From NCBI GenBank assembly GCA_003166055.1, contig PMWR01000399.1:1-7160 (forward strand): a stretch of 7,160 nt of DNA, given 5' to 3'. Under the pieces are notes generated by a model. It saw only the letters and a list, made by a program, of their open reading frames with translations. It did no database searches and was not told the origin of the DNA. Source of the stretch: Acidobacteriaceae bacterium (lineage in GTDB: Bacteria > Acidobacteriota > Terriglobia > Terriglobales > Acidobacteriaceae). A program made the position numbers and the translations under genes. Of this stretch, positions 1 through 6,502 are shown one piece after another (position 1 is the first letter of the stretch; each line of letters begins with the position of its first letter).

Positions 1-459
1 CTAAAAGAAGCCGGGGTACTGGAGAAACCCGCAAAAGCACACCAGATAGGACGAATGGTTGTGGTCATCGACCATCATGTCGCCCACATTTACCACGATC
101 TCGGCGACCGCCGTCCTGAAGATGAAGTCACCGTCAAGCCGTATGATCCTTTCGGATTCCAACATCATTTGATCCATCGCAAAGAGGCCCACTATAAGGG
201 TGATCATGTTCCCGAGGAGGAATCCTACTATGAGGAGATAGCCACGGATCTTGTCCATGCCGAAGCAATCATCCTCATCGGCCACGCAACGGGCAAGAGC
301 AGCGCGGTTGATTTCCTGAGTGAATATCTGAAGACCCATCATCCTGAGACGTTTCAGCGAATTATTGCCACCGAGACAGCGGATCTCTCCGCGCTGACTG
401 AGCCGGAGATCGAAGCGATTGCGAAAAAGCACATTCGCGGCGCCGCTATCCCGGTCTGA
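1..459 (+). CDS. eRF1 domain-3-like small protein (baeRF / 'translational machinery protein' group), possibly partial at 5' edge
   Basis: The frame is open from base 1 to the TGA at 457-459. An ATG at 55 would give a 134-residue protein with AGGA a few bases upstream, but 18 further codons are open before it, so the true start may lie at or beyond the window edge. From the ATG, residues 2-14 form a hydrophobic strand followed by a His-rich turn (VIDHH, then IYHD). Residues 37-51 are again His-rich. Residues 72-82 read IILIGHATGKS, followed by a helix ending in HHPE (95-98) and a C-terminal Leu-Thr-Glu-Pro-Glu-Ile helix. This strand-helix layout, with a glycine-rich ILIGxxxGKS turn, matches from memory small bacterial proteins related to the third domain of eRF1. 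Their biochemical role is not established. No GGQ peptidyl-hydrolysis motif is present, so it should not act as a release factor alone. The family call is moderate; the coding call is strong. It converges on the ATPase gene with a 61-base gap. Confidence 0.75.
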   Translation, partial: LKEAGVLEKPAKAHQIGRMVVVIDHHVAHIYHDLGDRRPEDEVTVKPYDPFGFQHHLIHRKEAHYKGDHVPEEESYYEEIATDLVHAEAIILIGHATGKSSAVDFLSEYLKTHHPETFQRIIATETADLSALTEPEIEAIAKKHIRGAAIPV

Positions 460-520
460 GGGAAAATTGTCGTTTGCCTTTTTGCCAAATGCCGGTAGAT
501 GCTTGATGCATTTTGGGTGT

Positions 521-2893
521 TCAGGAAATACCGAGGCGAACAAAGACTGGAATCTTGACAAGGTCCAGGATCGCACCGAAGGCAACCGCGGCGCCAAGCT
601 CTGTGGCTATGATCGCGATGGGCAATGGCGCCATTGCGATTCCAAACGTTGCGAGAGTTGAAATGATAAGAACATCGGCTACTGAAGAAAGTACAAGCCA
701 AATGCTGGGGCGCAGACCCCAGAGATGCTGGCGTCCGCGAATGATATAGGTCGTGGCCTGGCTGCCAAACACAATACTGACCACGGTCAGCGTTTGAAGT
801 GCCTCGATGCCAAGATGCAACTGAAATTTGCCCACTGCCAGGACTGCCGTGGAGAACGCAAGGAAGCAGAGTCCGAGCATCACTCCTGCACTTGTGATTC
901 GGTTGATCTGCCAGGAGTTTGGCGTCTTTGATGGCCGCACCCTGTCAGTGGTCAGCGACATGGCAAGGAAGTCACCGGTGATCATCACAATGACCATCAG
1001 CATCGGAGTCAGGACTGCATGCCCGGTCATGACCAGGCCGACTGCCAAAAGAAGAACCTGCAGAATCTTTTTCATTACCGAGTTGAGTGTATAAGTGAGA
1101 ATGCGCTGAAACGTGACTCTACCCTCTTTTACAGCAGCAACGATGCCGCCCAGCCCAGCCTCGGTTAGAACAACGCCGGCGGCCGATTTAGCTACGTCGG
1201 TTGCGGTCGAGACCGCAATGCCTATCTGAGCCTGGCGCAGCGCAGGCGCGTCATTGGCGCCGTCGCCACACATCCCCACTGTATGTCCGCTCTTCTGGAA
1301 CGCTTTAACGAGGTCAAACTTGCCTTCCGGGAGAACACCTGCAAAGACCGAGAAGTCTTCCGGTTTAATGCCGTCTGGCAGCTTGCCGGGCGGACAGACT
1401 GCTCCCTTCAATCCAACCGCTTGAGCGACGATTGCGGCTGTGGCCGGAGCATCTCCCGTCACCATGACTGTGCGCACGCCGAGACCATTCAACTCCGAGA
1501 TAAGAGAGGTCGAGTCAGTTCGCGGCGGATCGCTGAGGGCAATCAATCCAATGATCTGGTTGGATGTCGCCGGGCCCGCGGCAACTGCCAAAACTCTAAA
1601 ACCTTGCTTCTCGAGTTCGTCGGCGATAGCGGCCGCGGCGGGAGAAGGCGCAGTGAGGGAGACAACCGCAGTGAACGCGCCTTTGATGATTCGCTCGGAA
1701 CTACCTTTTGCATCTGTCGCGGTTGCTTCCGAGGTTTTCTTAACCGGATCGAACGGAACAAAAGCGGTCAGTTTTGGCAAGTCGTTGGCTGTCTTTTGCG
1801 ATGCGGCTAGTCGAATGGCCGCATCGACAGGGTCCTGGCCCCCTTCAGAACTCGCCAGCGCCGCCATCCCGAGAACGTGCGATTCGTCGAATCCAGGCAG
1901 TGGGCGAACGCTTGTGACGGTTAGTTCGTTGCGGGTCAGAGTCCCGGTTTTGTCTGAACACAATACATCGATCGATGCAGCTTCGTCCACGGCGGAAAGT
2001 CGTGTTGGCAACACGCCCTGCTTTGCGAGAGCACGAGCTCCAATCGCAGCGGCGAGGGTGAATGTTGCCGGTAATGCAACTGGGATGATGGCAAGGACCG
2101 AGGTCAGCAACAACGGAATCATCTCGCTCGACGGCATCGCATGGTGATAGGCGTAGGCTCCCATCGCAACGATGATGAGGCAATTGAAGAGCGCCAGGTT
2201 GCGGATGATCTTGAGGACGGCCTTTTGCTGTGTACTCACTACGTGTGCGGACCGAACAAGTTCCGCTGTGCGGCCGAATTTGGTGCGAGTACCGGTAGCC
2301 GTTACAATGGCGGTGGCCTCGCCGCGCCGGACCAGAGCCCCTGCAAATGTGTCTGTGCCGGCACCTGCGTCAATGGGAAGGGATTCGCCCGTAAGCATCG
2401 ACTGGTCGAGCTCAACCGACCCACCCGTCAGGTGCACATCCGCGGCCACCACGCCGCCAAGCGACAGCTTCACCAGGTCGCCGCATACCAATTCCGCCGC
2501 CGGTACAGTCTTCCATTCGCCGTCTCGCTGGACCGAGGCGTTGAGTGCCAGACGGGTTTTGAGAGCAGCAAGGGTGGCCTGAGCGCGGCTTTCCTGGAAG
2601 TAAGCGAGAGCCGCGTTGAAAAAAAGCAGAGCTGCTATGACACCAGCTTCGTAATACTTATGGAGGACGGTCTCAAGCACGATGGACGCTTCAAGCAGCC
2701 ATGGTACTGGCGCCCAGAATTTAGCCAATGCATTGCGTAGCGGATGAGCAGACGTGTCGGGCATTGCGTTGGGACCGTCTTTTTCAAGACGGGCGCGCGC
2801 TTCATCGCTTGATAGCCCTTTAGGGGCGATGTCATGAGACGGTTGCACCGCCTGAGTGTCCGATGCGTGGCCGACAACACTACCTGGGCTCAC
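521..2893 (-). CDS. Plasma-membrane proton-efflux P-type ATPase (P-III type), complete
   Basis: A 790-residue inner-membrane pump predicted to export H+ using ATP. An N-terminal cytoplasmic stretch (about 1-58) is followed by M1-M2 (about 60-101), an actuator domain with the TGES loop at 168-171, M3-M4 (about 228-283) with PVALP at 271-275, and the phosphorylation motif CSDKTGT with the aspartyl-phosphate at D314. The nucleotide domain has KGA (404-406) and DPPR (455-458). The P domain closes with TGD (479-481) and GDGANDAP (543-550). M5-M10 run from about 597 to 775. Compared from memory with plant AHA2, N93 in M2 matches the gatekeeper Asn106 and D641 in M6 matches the proton acceptor Asp684, followed by the conserved DRVRPSKTP stretch; this favours H+ over Ca2+ or heavy metals. 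There is no C-terminal autoinhibitory tail, as expected for a prokaryotic member. The start is GTG at 2893, with AGGGGG six bases upstream; the next in-frame Met is residue 44, too far in. It is read alone, divergent from the genes to its right. Confidence 0.96.
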   Translation of the reverse strand: MSPGSVVGHASDTQAVQPSHDIAPKGLSSDEARARLEKDGPNAMPDTSAHPLRNALAKFWAPVPWLLEASIVLETVLHKYYEAGVIAALLFFNAALAYFQESRAQATLAALKTRLALNASVQRDGEWKTVPAAELVCGDLVKLSLGGVVAADVHLTGGSVELDQSMLTGESLPIDAGAGTDTFAGALVRRGEATAIVTATGTRTKFGRTAELVRSAHVVSTQQKAVLKIIRNLALFNCLIIVAMGAYAYHHAMPSSEMIPLLLTSVLAIIPVALPATFTLAAAIGARALAKQGVLPTRLSAVDEAASIDVLCSDKTGTLTRNELTVTSVRPLPGFDESHVLGMAALASSEGGQDPVDAAIRLAASQKTANDLPKLTAFVPFDPVKKTSEATATDAKGSSERIIKGAFTAVVSLTAPSPAAAAIADELEKQGFRVLAVAAGPATSNQIIGLIALSDPPRTDSTSLISELNGLGVRTVMVTGDAPATAAIVAQAVGLKGAVCPPGKLPDGIKPEDFSVFAGVLPEGKFDLVKAFQKSGHTVGMCGDGANDAPALRQAQIGIAVSTATDVAKSAAGVVLTEAGLGGIVAAVKEGRVTFQRILTYTLNSVMKKILQVLLLAVGLVMTGHAVLTPMLMVIVMITGDFLAMSLTTDRVRPSKTPNSWQINRITSAGVMLGLCFLAFSTAVLAVGKFQLHLGIEALQTLTVVSIVFGSQATTYIIRGRQHLWGLRPSIWLVLSSVADVLIISTLATFGIAMAPLPIAIIATELGAAVAFGAILDLVKIPVFVRLGIS

Positions 2894-2899
2894 AGTAGG

Positions 2900-2905
2900 C
2901 CCCCT
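2900..2905 (-). promoter_or_regulatory. Ribosome binding site fixing the GTG start of the ATPase
   Basis: On the minus strand AGGGGG is followed by six bases and then GTG at 2893-2891. No other start codon with a good Shine-Dalgarno sequence is seen before residue 44, so this site supports the GTG start. Confidence 0.7.
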
Positions 2906-2922
2906 GTACCGCTGACCTGGCT

Positions 2923-2928
2923 ATTATG
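2923..2928 (-). promoter_or_regulatory. Candidate -10 element (CATAAT) of the ATPase gene
   Basis: The minus strand reads CATAAT, five of six matches to the sigma-70 -10 consensus. It would place the transcript start near 2916, giving a leader of about 23 bases that contains the ribosome binding site. The -35 position at 17-base spacing reads ATCGGA, a poor match; TTGATC is present but at 20-base spacing. The call is therefore weak and would need an activator or a non-standard promoter. Confidence 0.25.
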
Positions 2929-2950
2929 CACAACTCCACCACACTTCCGA

Positions 2951-2967
2951 TCAATGCGCCTGATTGA
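2951..2967. repeat. Short inverted repeat TCAAT-N7-ATTGA upstream of the ATPase
   Basis: Perfect 5-base arms (2951-2955 and 2963-2967) flank a 7-base centre. The site lies about 35 to 51 bases upstream of the presumed ATPase transcript start, where an operator could sit, and overlaps a plus-strand TTGACA hexamer at 2964-2969. It resembles no operator I can name, and a 5-base arm pair is expected by chance in a window of this size. Confidence 0.2.
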
Positions 2968-3415
2968 CACGAGACTCACTGGATGCGCCTATTTGTCGAT
3001 GCGCCCGCATCAGTCTAGACGCTTGCGCGGCCATGACCGCGTGGTGTGCAAAGACCCCTTGCCACCAGATACCGAAACTTCCGACGTTGATATTCAAACT
3101 CGGATGAAGCCGTGGGTGGTTCAGCCTATTTCGCGCAGCTGAGAGTTGGCCGCACTGCGGGTTGAATTGCTGGTGCGGATTCACTTTGTTGTTTCCCGAT
3201 CCGGTAGCACTTGAGCAGGGCAAGCTATTGCAAACTGATGCGTGGTGGGTGACGCCATCACTCGATCAACGGTGTATCCGAGCGGTCTGAACTGAGGCAA
3301 GATCCTCTGATTGCTTAAGTCATAAAGAAGCGTTGAAGGCTCGCGTCGACTACCGAAGCCGAGCTCGCGCGCTCAACATGATTCTCTGTTCTGGGGCACC
3401 TGAGCATCTGTTCAA

Positions 3416-3730
3416 TTGGATACAGTCATTGCCGCATTTAAGAGTGAAAATCGCATTGGGCGCTCGGAGCAGTGGCGCGTAGAGTGCCTTGGCGCAGACG
3501 ATGCGGTGTTCACAGTTGAGTATTCCATTCGCTCCGCGCAGACGATGGTCTACTCGTTGTTTGGTCTGGACCGAAAGGCGCCGCCCGTATACAAGGGACA
3601 ATTCAATCCCCGTGTTTTGTTGGAGGCTTTTCCAGCCTTGCACGAAATCGGCGTGCAGGTCCGACAGCGCAGCAGTCGCCGAGTCCGGCAACATCAGCTC
3701 CCGCTGCCTGCCGACGGACTGAGGCCATAA
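3416..3730 (+). CDS. Doubtful small ORF, 104 codons, unrecognised
   Basis: A frame from TTG at 3416 to TAA at 3728-3730, bounded upstream by an in-frame TGA at 3401. The middle of the product (about residues 20-82) has a mixed, protein-like composition with alternating hydrophobic and charged residues (for example FTVEYSIRSAQTMVY and NPRVLLEAFPALHEIG). The last 20 residues are Arg/Gln/Pro-rich and look like out-of-frame sequence. No Shine-Dalgarno sequence precedes the TTG. No signal peptide, membrane segment or known motif is visible. It ends 15 bases before the MarC start in the same frame, so it could be an upstream leader gene, a remnant of a decayed gene, or chance. I do not recognise a family. 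Confidence 0.25.
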   Translation: MDTVIAAFKSENRIGRSEQWRVECLGADDAVFTVEYSIRSAQTMVYSLFGLDRKAPPVYKGQFNPRVLLEAFPALHEIGVQVRQRSSRRVRQHQLPLPADGLRP

Positions 3731-3733
3731 GTT

Positions 3734-3738
3734 AGGGG
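3734..3738 (+). promoter_or_regulatory. Ribosome binding site fixing the TTG start of the MarC-family gene
   Basis: AGGGG followed by a 7-base spacer and TTG at 3746. The upstream in-frame TAA at 3728 excludes a longer start, and the first internal Met is residue 86, inside the membrane core, so the TTG start is well supported. Confidence 0.7.
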
Positions 3739-3745
3739 ACCATTC

Positions 3746-4423
3746 TTGCTCATTTGGAAGTCGTTTCTTATTGCCTTCAGTGTGCTTTTGCCGCTGATCA
3801 ATCCGCTCGGGTCGGCTCTCGTGTTTCTTGGGCTCGCCGGCGAAGCACCACCAGCCGTCTATCGATCTCTTGCGCGCAAGATCGCAATCAATAACATCAT
3901 CTTTCTGTCCATCATTGAACTTCTGGGCGCAGCCATACTCAACTTCTTTGGAATTTCTTTGCCTATTGTCCAACTCTCCGGCGGCATTGTGATAGCGGCG
4001 ATGGGATGGTCTGTATTGAACGAGAGGGATGCACGCGCGATCATTAAGAACAAGGAGGAGGAGAGCGAGGTCCGAGACGAAACACGGAAACAATATCTTG
4101 AGCAGGGAGCATTCTACCCGTTCACCTTTCCCGTAACCTCGGGCCCAGGGACCCTTGTCGCGCTGCTGACACTCACCGCTCACATTTCAACTCGAGTCGT
4201 TTCAACAGACATTCTGGCGCACATTGGGGTGTTTCTTGCTGTAGTCGTTCTTAGTGTGCTCGTCTATTTCTGCTATGCGTATGCTCCAAAGATCACCAAG
4301 ATCATTCCTCCGTCTACTGCGCATGGCATTCTGCGTGTCGTTGCGTTCATTTTGCTCTGCATTGGGGTGCAAATCGCATGGAACGGACTCGCAGTCTTGA
4401 TCGCTGCGGTTCTCAGACCCTGA
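3746..4423 (+). CDS. MarC-family integral membrane protein
   Basis: A 225-residue, strongly hydrophobic inner-membrane protein of the MarC (UPF0056) family, whose usual length is about 200-225 residues. The family layout is present. Helix 1 carries INPLG (18-22). Two further helices follow at about 45-70 and 73-92, then a charged cytoplasmic-type loop rich in Lys, Glu and Arg (about 93-118). The second-half signature PFTFPVTSGPGT is at 125-136, with hydrophobic segments at about 135-147, 157-178 and 193-221. The two halves each hold a polar Asn/Pro/Gly motif, typical of transporters with internal pseudo-symmetry. MarC proteins have no firmly established substrate; the old link to multiple antibiotic resistance in E. 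coli was not upheld, so I do not infer resistance. The start is TTG. It is the first clear gene of the plus-strand group, but the 191-base gap to the next gene leaves co-transcription open. Confidence 0.9.
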   Translation: MLIWKSFLIAFSVLLPLINPLGSALVFLGLAGEAPPAVYRSLARKIAINNIIFLSIIELLGAAILNFFGISLPIVQLSGGIVIAAMGWSVLNERDARAIIKNKEEESEVRDETRKQYLEQGAFYPFTFPVTSGPGTLVALLTLTAHISTRVVSTDILAHIGVFLAVVVLSVLVYFCYAYAPKITKIIPPSTAHGILRVVAFILLCIGVQIAWNGLAVLIAAVLRP

Positions 4424-4614
4424 AGACAAGCGAAATGAGCAAAAGGGAGCAGATGATTCGCCCGGCGACGAGTTCAATCAGAGATTCAGCGACTACAGGC
4501 TAATTGCATCCAACCTGCGCACCTTGCATATCTCATGGAAATTCAAGTTTGCCATCTTCCATCCGTCGGAAACATCCAAAGTTACAGAACGCTTTTCCTG
4601 AAGGACTTATTCTC
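4424..4614 (+). other. Leader of the ene-reductase gene, with short inverted repeat
   Basis: This 191-base gap has no coding frame with protein-like content. It contains ATGGAA (4535-4540) and its inverse TTCCAT (4557-4562) separated by 16 bases, and between them TCAAGTTTG at 4543-4551, which recurs at 5694-5702 before the nitroreductase. No strong sigma-70 promoter is visible: TTGCAT at 4504 has only a poor -10 partner. It may hold the promoter or operator for the two flavin-enzyme genes. Confidence 0.25.
4600..4605 (+). promoter_or_regulatory. Ribosome binding site fixing the ATG start of the ene-reductase
   Basis: GAAGGA followed by a 9-base spacer and ATG at 4615. The frame stays open upstream to a TTG at 4504, but those 37 extra residues lack family similarity. 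Family members begin with the short lead-in Leu-Leu-Asp-Pro just before the first barrel strand, which fits the ATG at 4615. Confidence 0.75.
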
Positions 4615-5670
4615 ATGATTTCTCTGTTAGACCCCATTCAGATCGGCGAGATCCACCTGCCGAACCGGATTATCATGGCTCCGCTTACTCGCTTGCGTGG
4701 CACACCAGAGCACATTCCGACACAACCTATGGCCGAATACTATACGCAGCGTGCCGGGGCAGGCCTGATCATCTCCGAGGGCATCCCGGTTGTACCGCAA
4801 GGTGTTGGCTATGCGAATGTGCCGGGGATTTGGTCGCCAGACCAAATCGAAGCCTGGAAGCTCGTGACGAATGCGGTTCAACAGGCAAGGGGCCGGATTT
4901 TTGCACAACTCTGGCATGTGGGGCGCATCTCGGACCCACGCTTTCTGGAAGGTAAACTTCCGGTTGCTCCCAGTGCGATCCGGCCTGCCGGCCACGTGAG
5001 CCTAGTACGTCCAGTAACGGAATATGTGACGCCGCGCGCGCTTGAGACATCCGAAATCCCGGGCATCGTTGAAGCCTTCCGCAAAGGAGCCGAGAACGCG
5101 AAACAGGCTGGTTTTGACGGCGTCGAAATCCATGGGGCCAATGGTTACCTCCTCGATCAGTTCTTGCAGGACGGATCCAATCATCGTACCGACGCATATG
5201 GCGGATCGATTGAAAACCGCGCCCGGCTCATGCTTGAAGTGGCCGATACGGTGATCTCTGTTTGGGGCGCAAAGCGCGTGGGTATGCATCTGGCGCCGCG
5301 CGGCGATTCCCAAGATATGCATGATTCAAACCCGCCGGCAACATTCGGCTATGTGGCGCGTGCGCTAGGCAGACGCGGGCTGGGCTTCCTGTTCGCGCGC
5401 GAGTACTTCGGACCCGACCGATTGGGTCCGCAACTCAAGAAGCAATTCGGAGGCGTATACATCGCGAATGAAAAATACACGCTGGCACAAGCGAATCAGG
5501 TCATCGAAGACGGTGAGGCGGATGCAGTAGCCTTCGGCCAGCTCTTTATCGCGAACCCCGATCTGCCGGCGCGGTTTACGAGCAATTCGCTGCTCAATGT
5601 GCCGGACGGAAGCACCTTCTTTACATCGGGGGCACATGGCTATACCGACTACCCGGCGCTGAGCGTGTAG
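4615..5670 (+). CDS. Old yellow enzyme family FMN ene-reductase (NemA/XenA-like)
   Basis: A 351-residue cytoplasmic TIM-barrel flavoprotein that would use NAD(P)H to reduce activated C=C bonds, maleimides, quinones or nitro esters. The first strand leads to NRIIMAPLTRLR (17-28) with T25, the residue that tunes FMN. Q98 lies in FAQLWHVGR (96-104). EIHGANGYLLDQFL (171-184) supplies the substrate-binding pair H173/N176 and Y178, the usual proton-donor position. SNHRTDAYGGSIENR (188-202) is the family signature, and the protein ends with GYTDYPAL (342-349), as NemA does. Two positions differ from NemA as I recall it: the FMN-contacting Arg of the RIGIRVSP strand is His225 (RVGMHLAP), and the Arg of AFGRDWIANPD is Gln309 (AFGQLFIANPD). 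This suggests a distinct subgroup, still full length and with the active-site residues intact. It lies 80 bases before the nitroreductase gene on the same strand and is probably in one transcript with it. The exact substrate cannot be told from sequence. Confidence 0.95.
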   Translation: MISLLDPIQIGEIHLPNRIIMAPLTRLRGTPEHIPTQPMAEYYTQRAGAGLIISEGIPVVPQGVGYANVPGIWSPDQIEAWKLVTNAVQQARGRIFAQLWHVGRISDPRFLEGKLPVAPSAIRPAGHVSLVRPVTEYVTPRALETSEIPGIVEAFRKGAENAKQAGFDGVEIHGANGYLLDQFLQDGSNHRTDAYGGSIENRARLMLEVADTVISVWGAKRVGMHLAPRGDSQDMHDSNPPATFGYVARALGRRGLGFLFAREYFGPDRLGPQLKKQFGGVYIANEKYTLAQANQVIEDGEADAVAFGQLFIANPDLPARFTSNSLLNVPDGSTFFTSGAHGYTDYPALSV

Positions 5671-5740
5671 GGAAAGAATCAATGCAGTCCATCTCAAGTT
5701 TGTCTGGCGGCTCTGTTGAAAGTGGTCGTAGATAAGAATG

Positions 5741-5745
5741 AGGAG
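5741..5745 (+). promoter_or_regulatory. Ribosome binding site of the nitroreductase gene
   Basis: AGGAG with a 5-base spacer before ATG at 5751; together they fix the start. The 80-base gap from the ene-reductase stop shows no terminator and no clear promoter. Confidence 0.7.
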
Positions 5746-5750
5746 CCACG

Positions 5751-6488
5751 ATGAATGAAACAGTCCGCCTGTTGCAGGCGCATCACAGCAGCCGCAGCTA
5801 CAAGACCGATCCAATCCCGGAAGACATTCTTGAAGCCATTGTTGAGTCCGCACGTCGTGCTCCCACATCCACCAACAGCCATGAGATTTCGCTCGTTGTG
5901 GTGCGCAATGCAGACAGCCGCGCGCGCATAGCCGAAATTGCCGGTGGCCAGCTATGGATTGCGCAGGCGCCGGTGTTCATCGCGGTCGTCGTCGATCTTT
6001 ATAAGACTGGCCTGGGCGTCGAGAAAGCCGGTGGCGTACAGGTATTTCAGCGCAGTCTTGAAGGGATTCTGGCCGCGGTCAGCGATGCGGGAATCGCGAT
6101 GGCGACGCTCATGATTGCGGCACGCGCTTCTGGCCTCGGGTTAGTCCCCATAGGCGGAATTCGCCGCGACCCGCAGGCAATGATCGATCTGCTTGGGTTG
6201 CCGCCGAACACGTTCCCAGTAGACGGGGTTGTACTCGGCTATGTTGCAGAAGAGTCTCCGCAAAAGCCCCGCATGTCGATCGAGAGCTTCCGTCATGACG
6301 AGAAGTATCATCCGGAGGTCCTAAAGCCGGCGATTGACGCCTACGACCGGACTCTTCAGGAGTACTGGCAAAGAATTGGGCGTACCGACGGGTTGTCATG
6401 GTCGGCAAATATGGCGCAGCACTACAGCACGTTTTCCCGATTGATCAAGTCTGTTGCCCAAAAGCAGGGCTTCACGATCGAGGTGTAA
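5751..6488 (+). CDS. NfsA/Frp-like FMN-dependent nitroreductase family oxidoreductase
   Basis: A 245-residue cytoplasmic flavoprotein, close to the 240 residues of E. coli NfsA. It is expected to be an FMN-bound dimer reducing nitroaromatics, quinones or flavins with NAD(P)H. Visible motifs are NETVRLLQAHHSSRSY (2-17), which carries the FMN-phosphate contacts H11, S13 and R15; APTSTNSH (37-44), the usual Ser/Thr-rich FMN loop; GGQ at 65-67; the LGLVPIGGIR turn (129-138) that wraps the isoalloxazine ring; and LGYVAEESPQKPR (162-174), where K172 and R174 match the Lys and Arg of the KPR motif in NfsA. The C-terminal helix region (about 194-245) corresponds to the NfsA segment that helps NADPH binding. 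One departure is His12, where the common motif reads HRS. The start is ATG with a good ribosome binding site. It follows the ene-reductase by 80 bases, consistent with a shared role in electrophile or xenobiotic reduction. Substrate and cofactor preference are inferred only. Confidence 0.93.
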   Translation: MNETVRLLQAHHSSRSYKTDPIPEDILEAIVESARRAPTSTNSHEISLVVVRNADSRARIAEIAGGQLWIAQAPVFIAVVVDLYKTGLGVEKAGGVQVFQRSLEGILAAVSDAGIAMATLMIAARASGLGLVPIGGIRRDPQAMIDLLGLPPNTFPVDGVVLGYVAEESPQKPRMSIESFRHDEKYHPEVLKPAIDAYDRTLQEYWQRIGRTDGLSWSANMAQHYSTFSRLIKSVAQKQGFTIEV

Positions 6489-6502
6489 CTGGATGAGCGA
6501 GG

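Larger units (their letters stand above)
2894..3415. other. Intergenic region without a convincing gene
   Basis: About 520 bases between the ATPase start and the doubtful small frame at 3416. Open frames exist on both strands (for example 2834-3142 plus and 2951-3223 minus), but their products lack protein-like composition and overlap the ATPase or each other. Seen here are the ATPase leader, the TCAAT/ATTGA inverted repeat, three copies of ATGCGCC (2954-2960, 2983-2989, 2999-3005) and a consensus TTGACA without a matching -10. No tRNA, hairpin-plus-T-run terminator or insertion-sequence end was recognised. Confidence 0.5.

Noticed and set aside
280..300. GHATGKS in the first gene as a Walker A ATP-binding loop
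   Set aside because: Walker A needs four residues between the first Gly and GK; here there are only three, and there is no Walker B. The motif fits the eRF1-like turn better.
497..513. AGATGC-TTGAT-GCATTT hairpin as a terminator between the convergent first gene and ATPase
   Set aside because: The stem is only six pairs including one G-T pair, with the T run partly inside it; too weak to call.
1..597. Minus-strand frame of 198 codons overlapping the first gene and the end of the ATPase
   Set aside because: The product resembles no family and the opposite strand carries a protein with clear composition; it is a shadow.
2964..2995. Plus-strand sigma-70 promoter built on TTGACA
   Set aside because: The -35 is a full match, but at 16-19 base spacing the -10 is at best three of six, and no convincing gene follows for over 400 bases.
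2951..3223. Minus-strand frame of 90 codons in the intergenic region as a small gene upstream of the ATPase
   Set aside because: The product has irregular composition, with no motif and no convincing ribosome binding site.
3350..4183. Long antisense frame (277 codons) opposite MarC and the doubtful small ORF
   Set aside because: It is the mirror of a clear MarC gene, its product is rich in Arg, Gln, Lys and Cys with no domain-like pattern, and it has no supporting start signal; it is best explained as a coding shadow.
3746..4423. Antibiotic-resistance role for the MarC-family gene
   Set aside because: The name comes from its position in the E. coli mar region; MarC itself was not shown to confer resistance, so function is left open.
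4504..4614. N-terminal extension of the ene-reductase from TTG at 4504
   Set aside because: The 37 extra residues lack similarity to the family and no ribosome binding site precedes them; ATG at 4615 has one and fits the family start.
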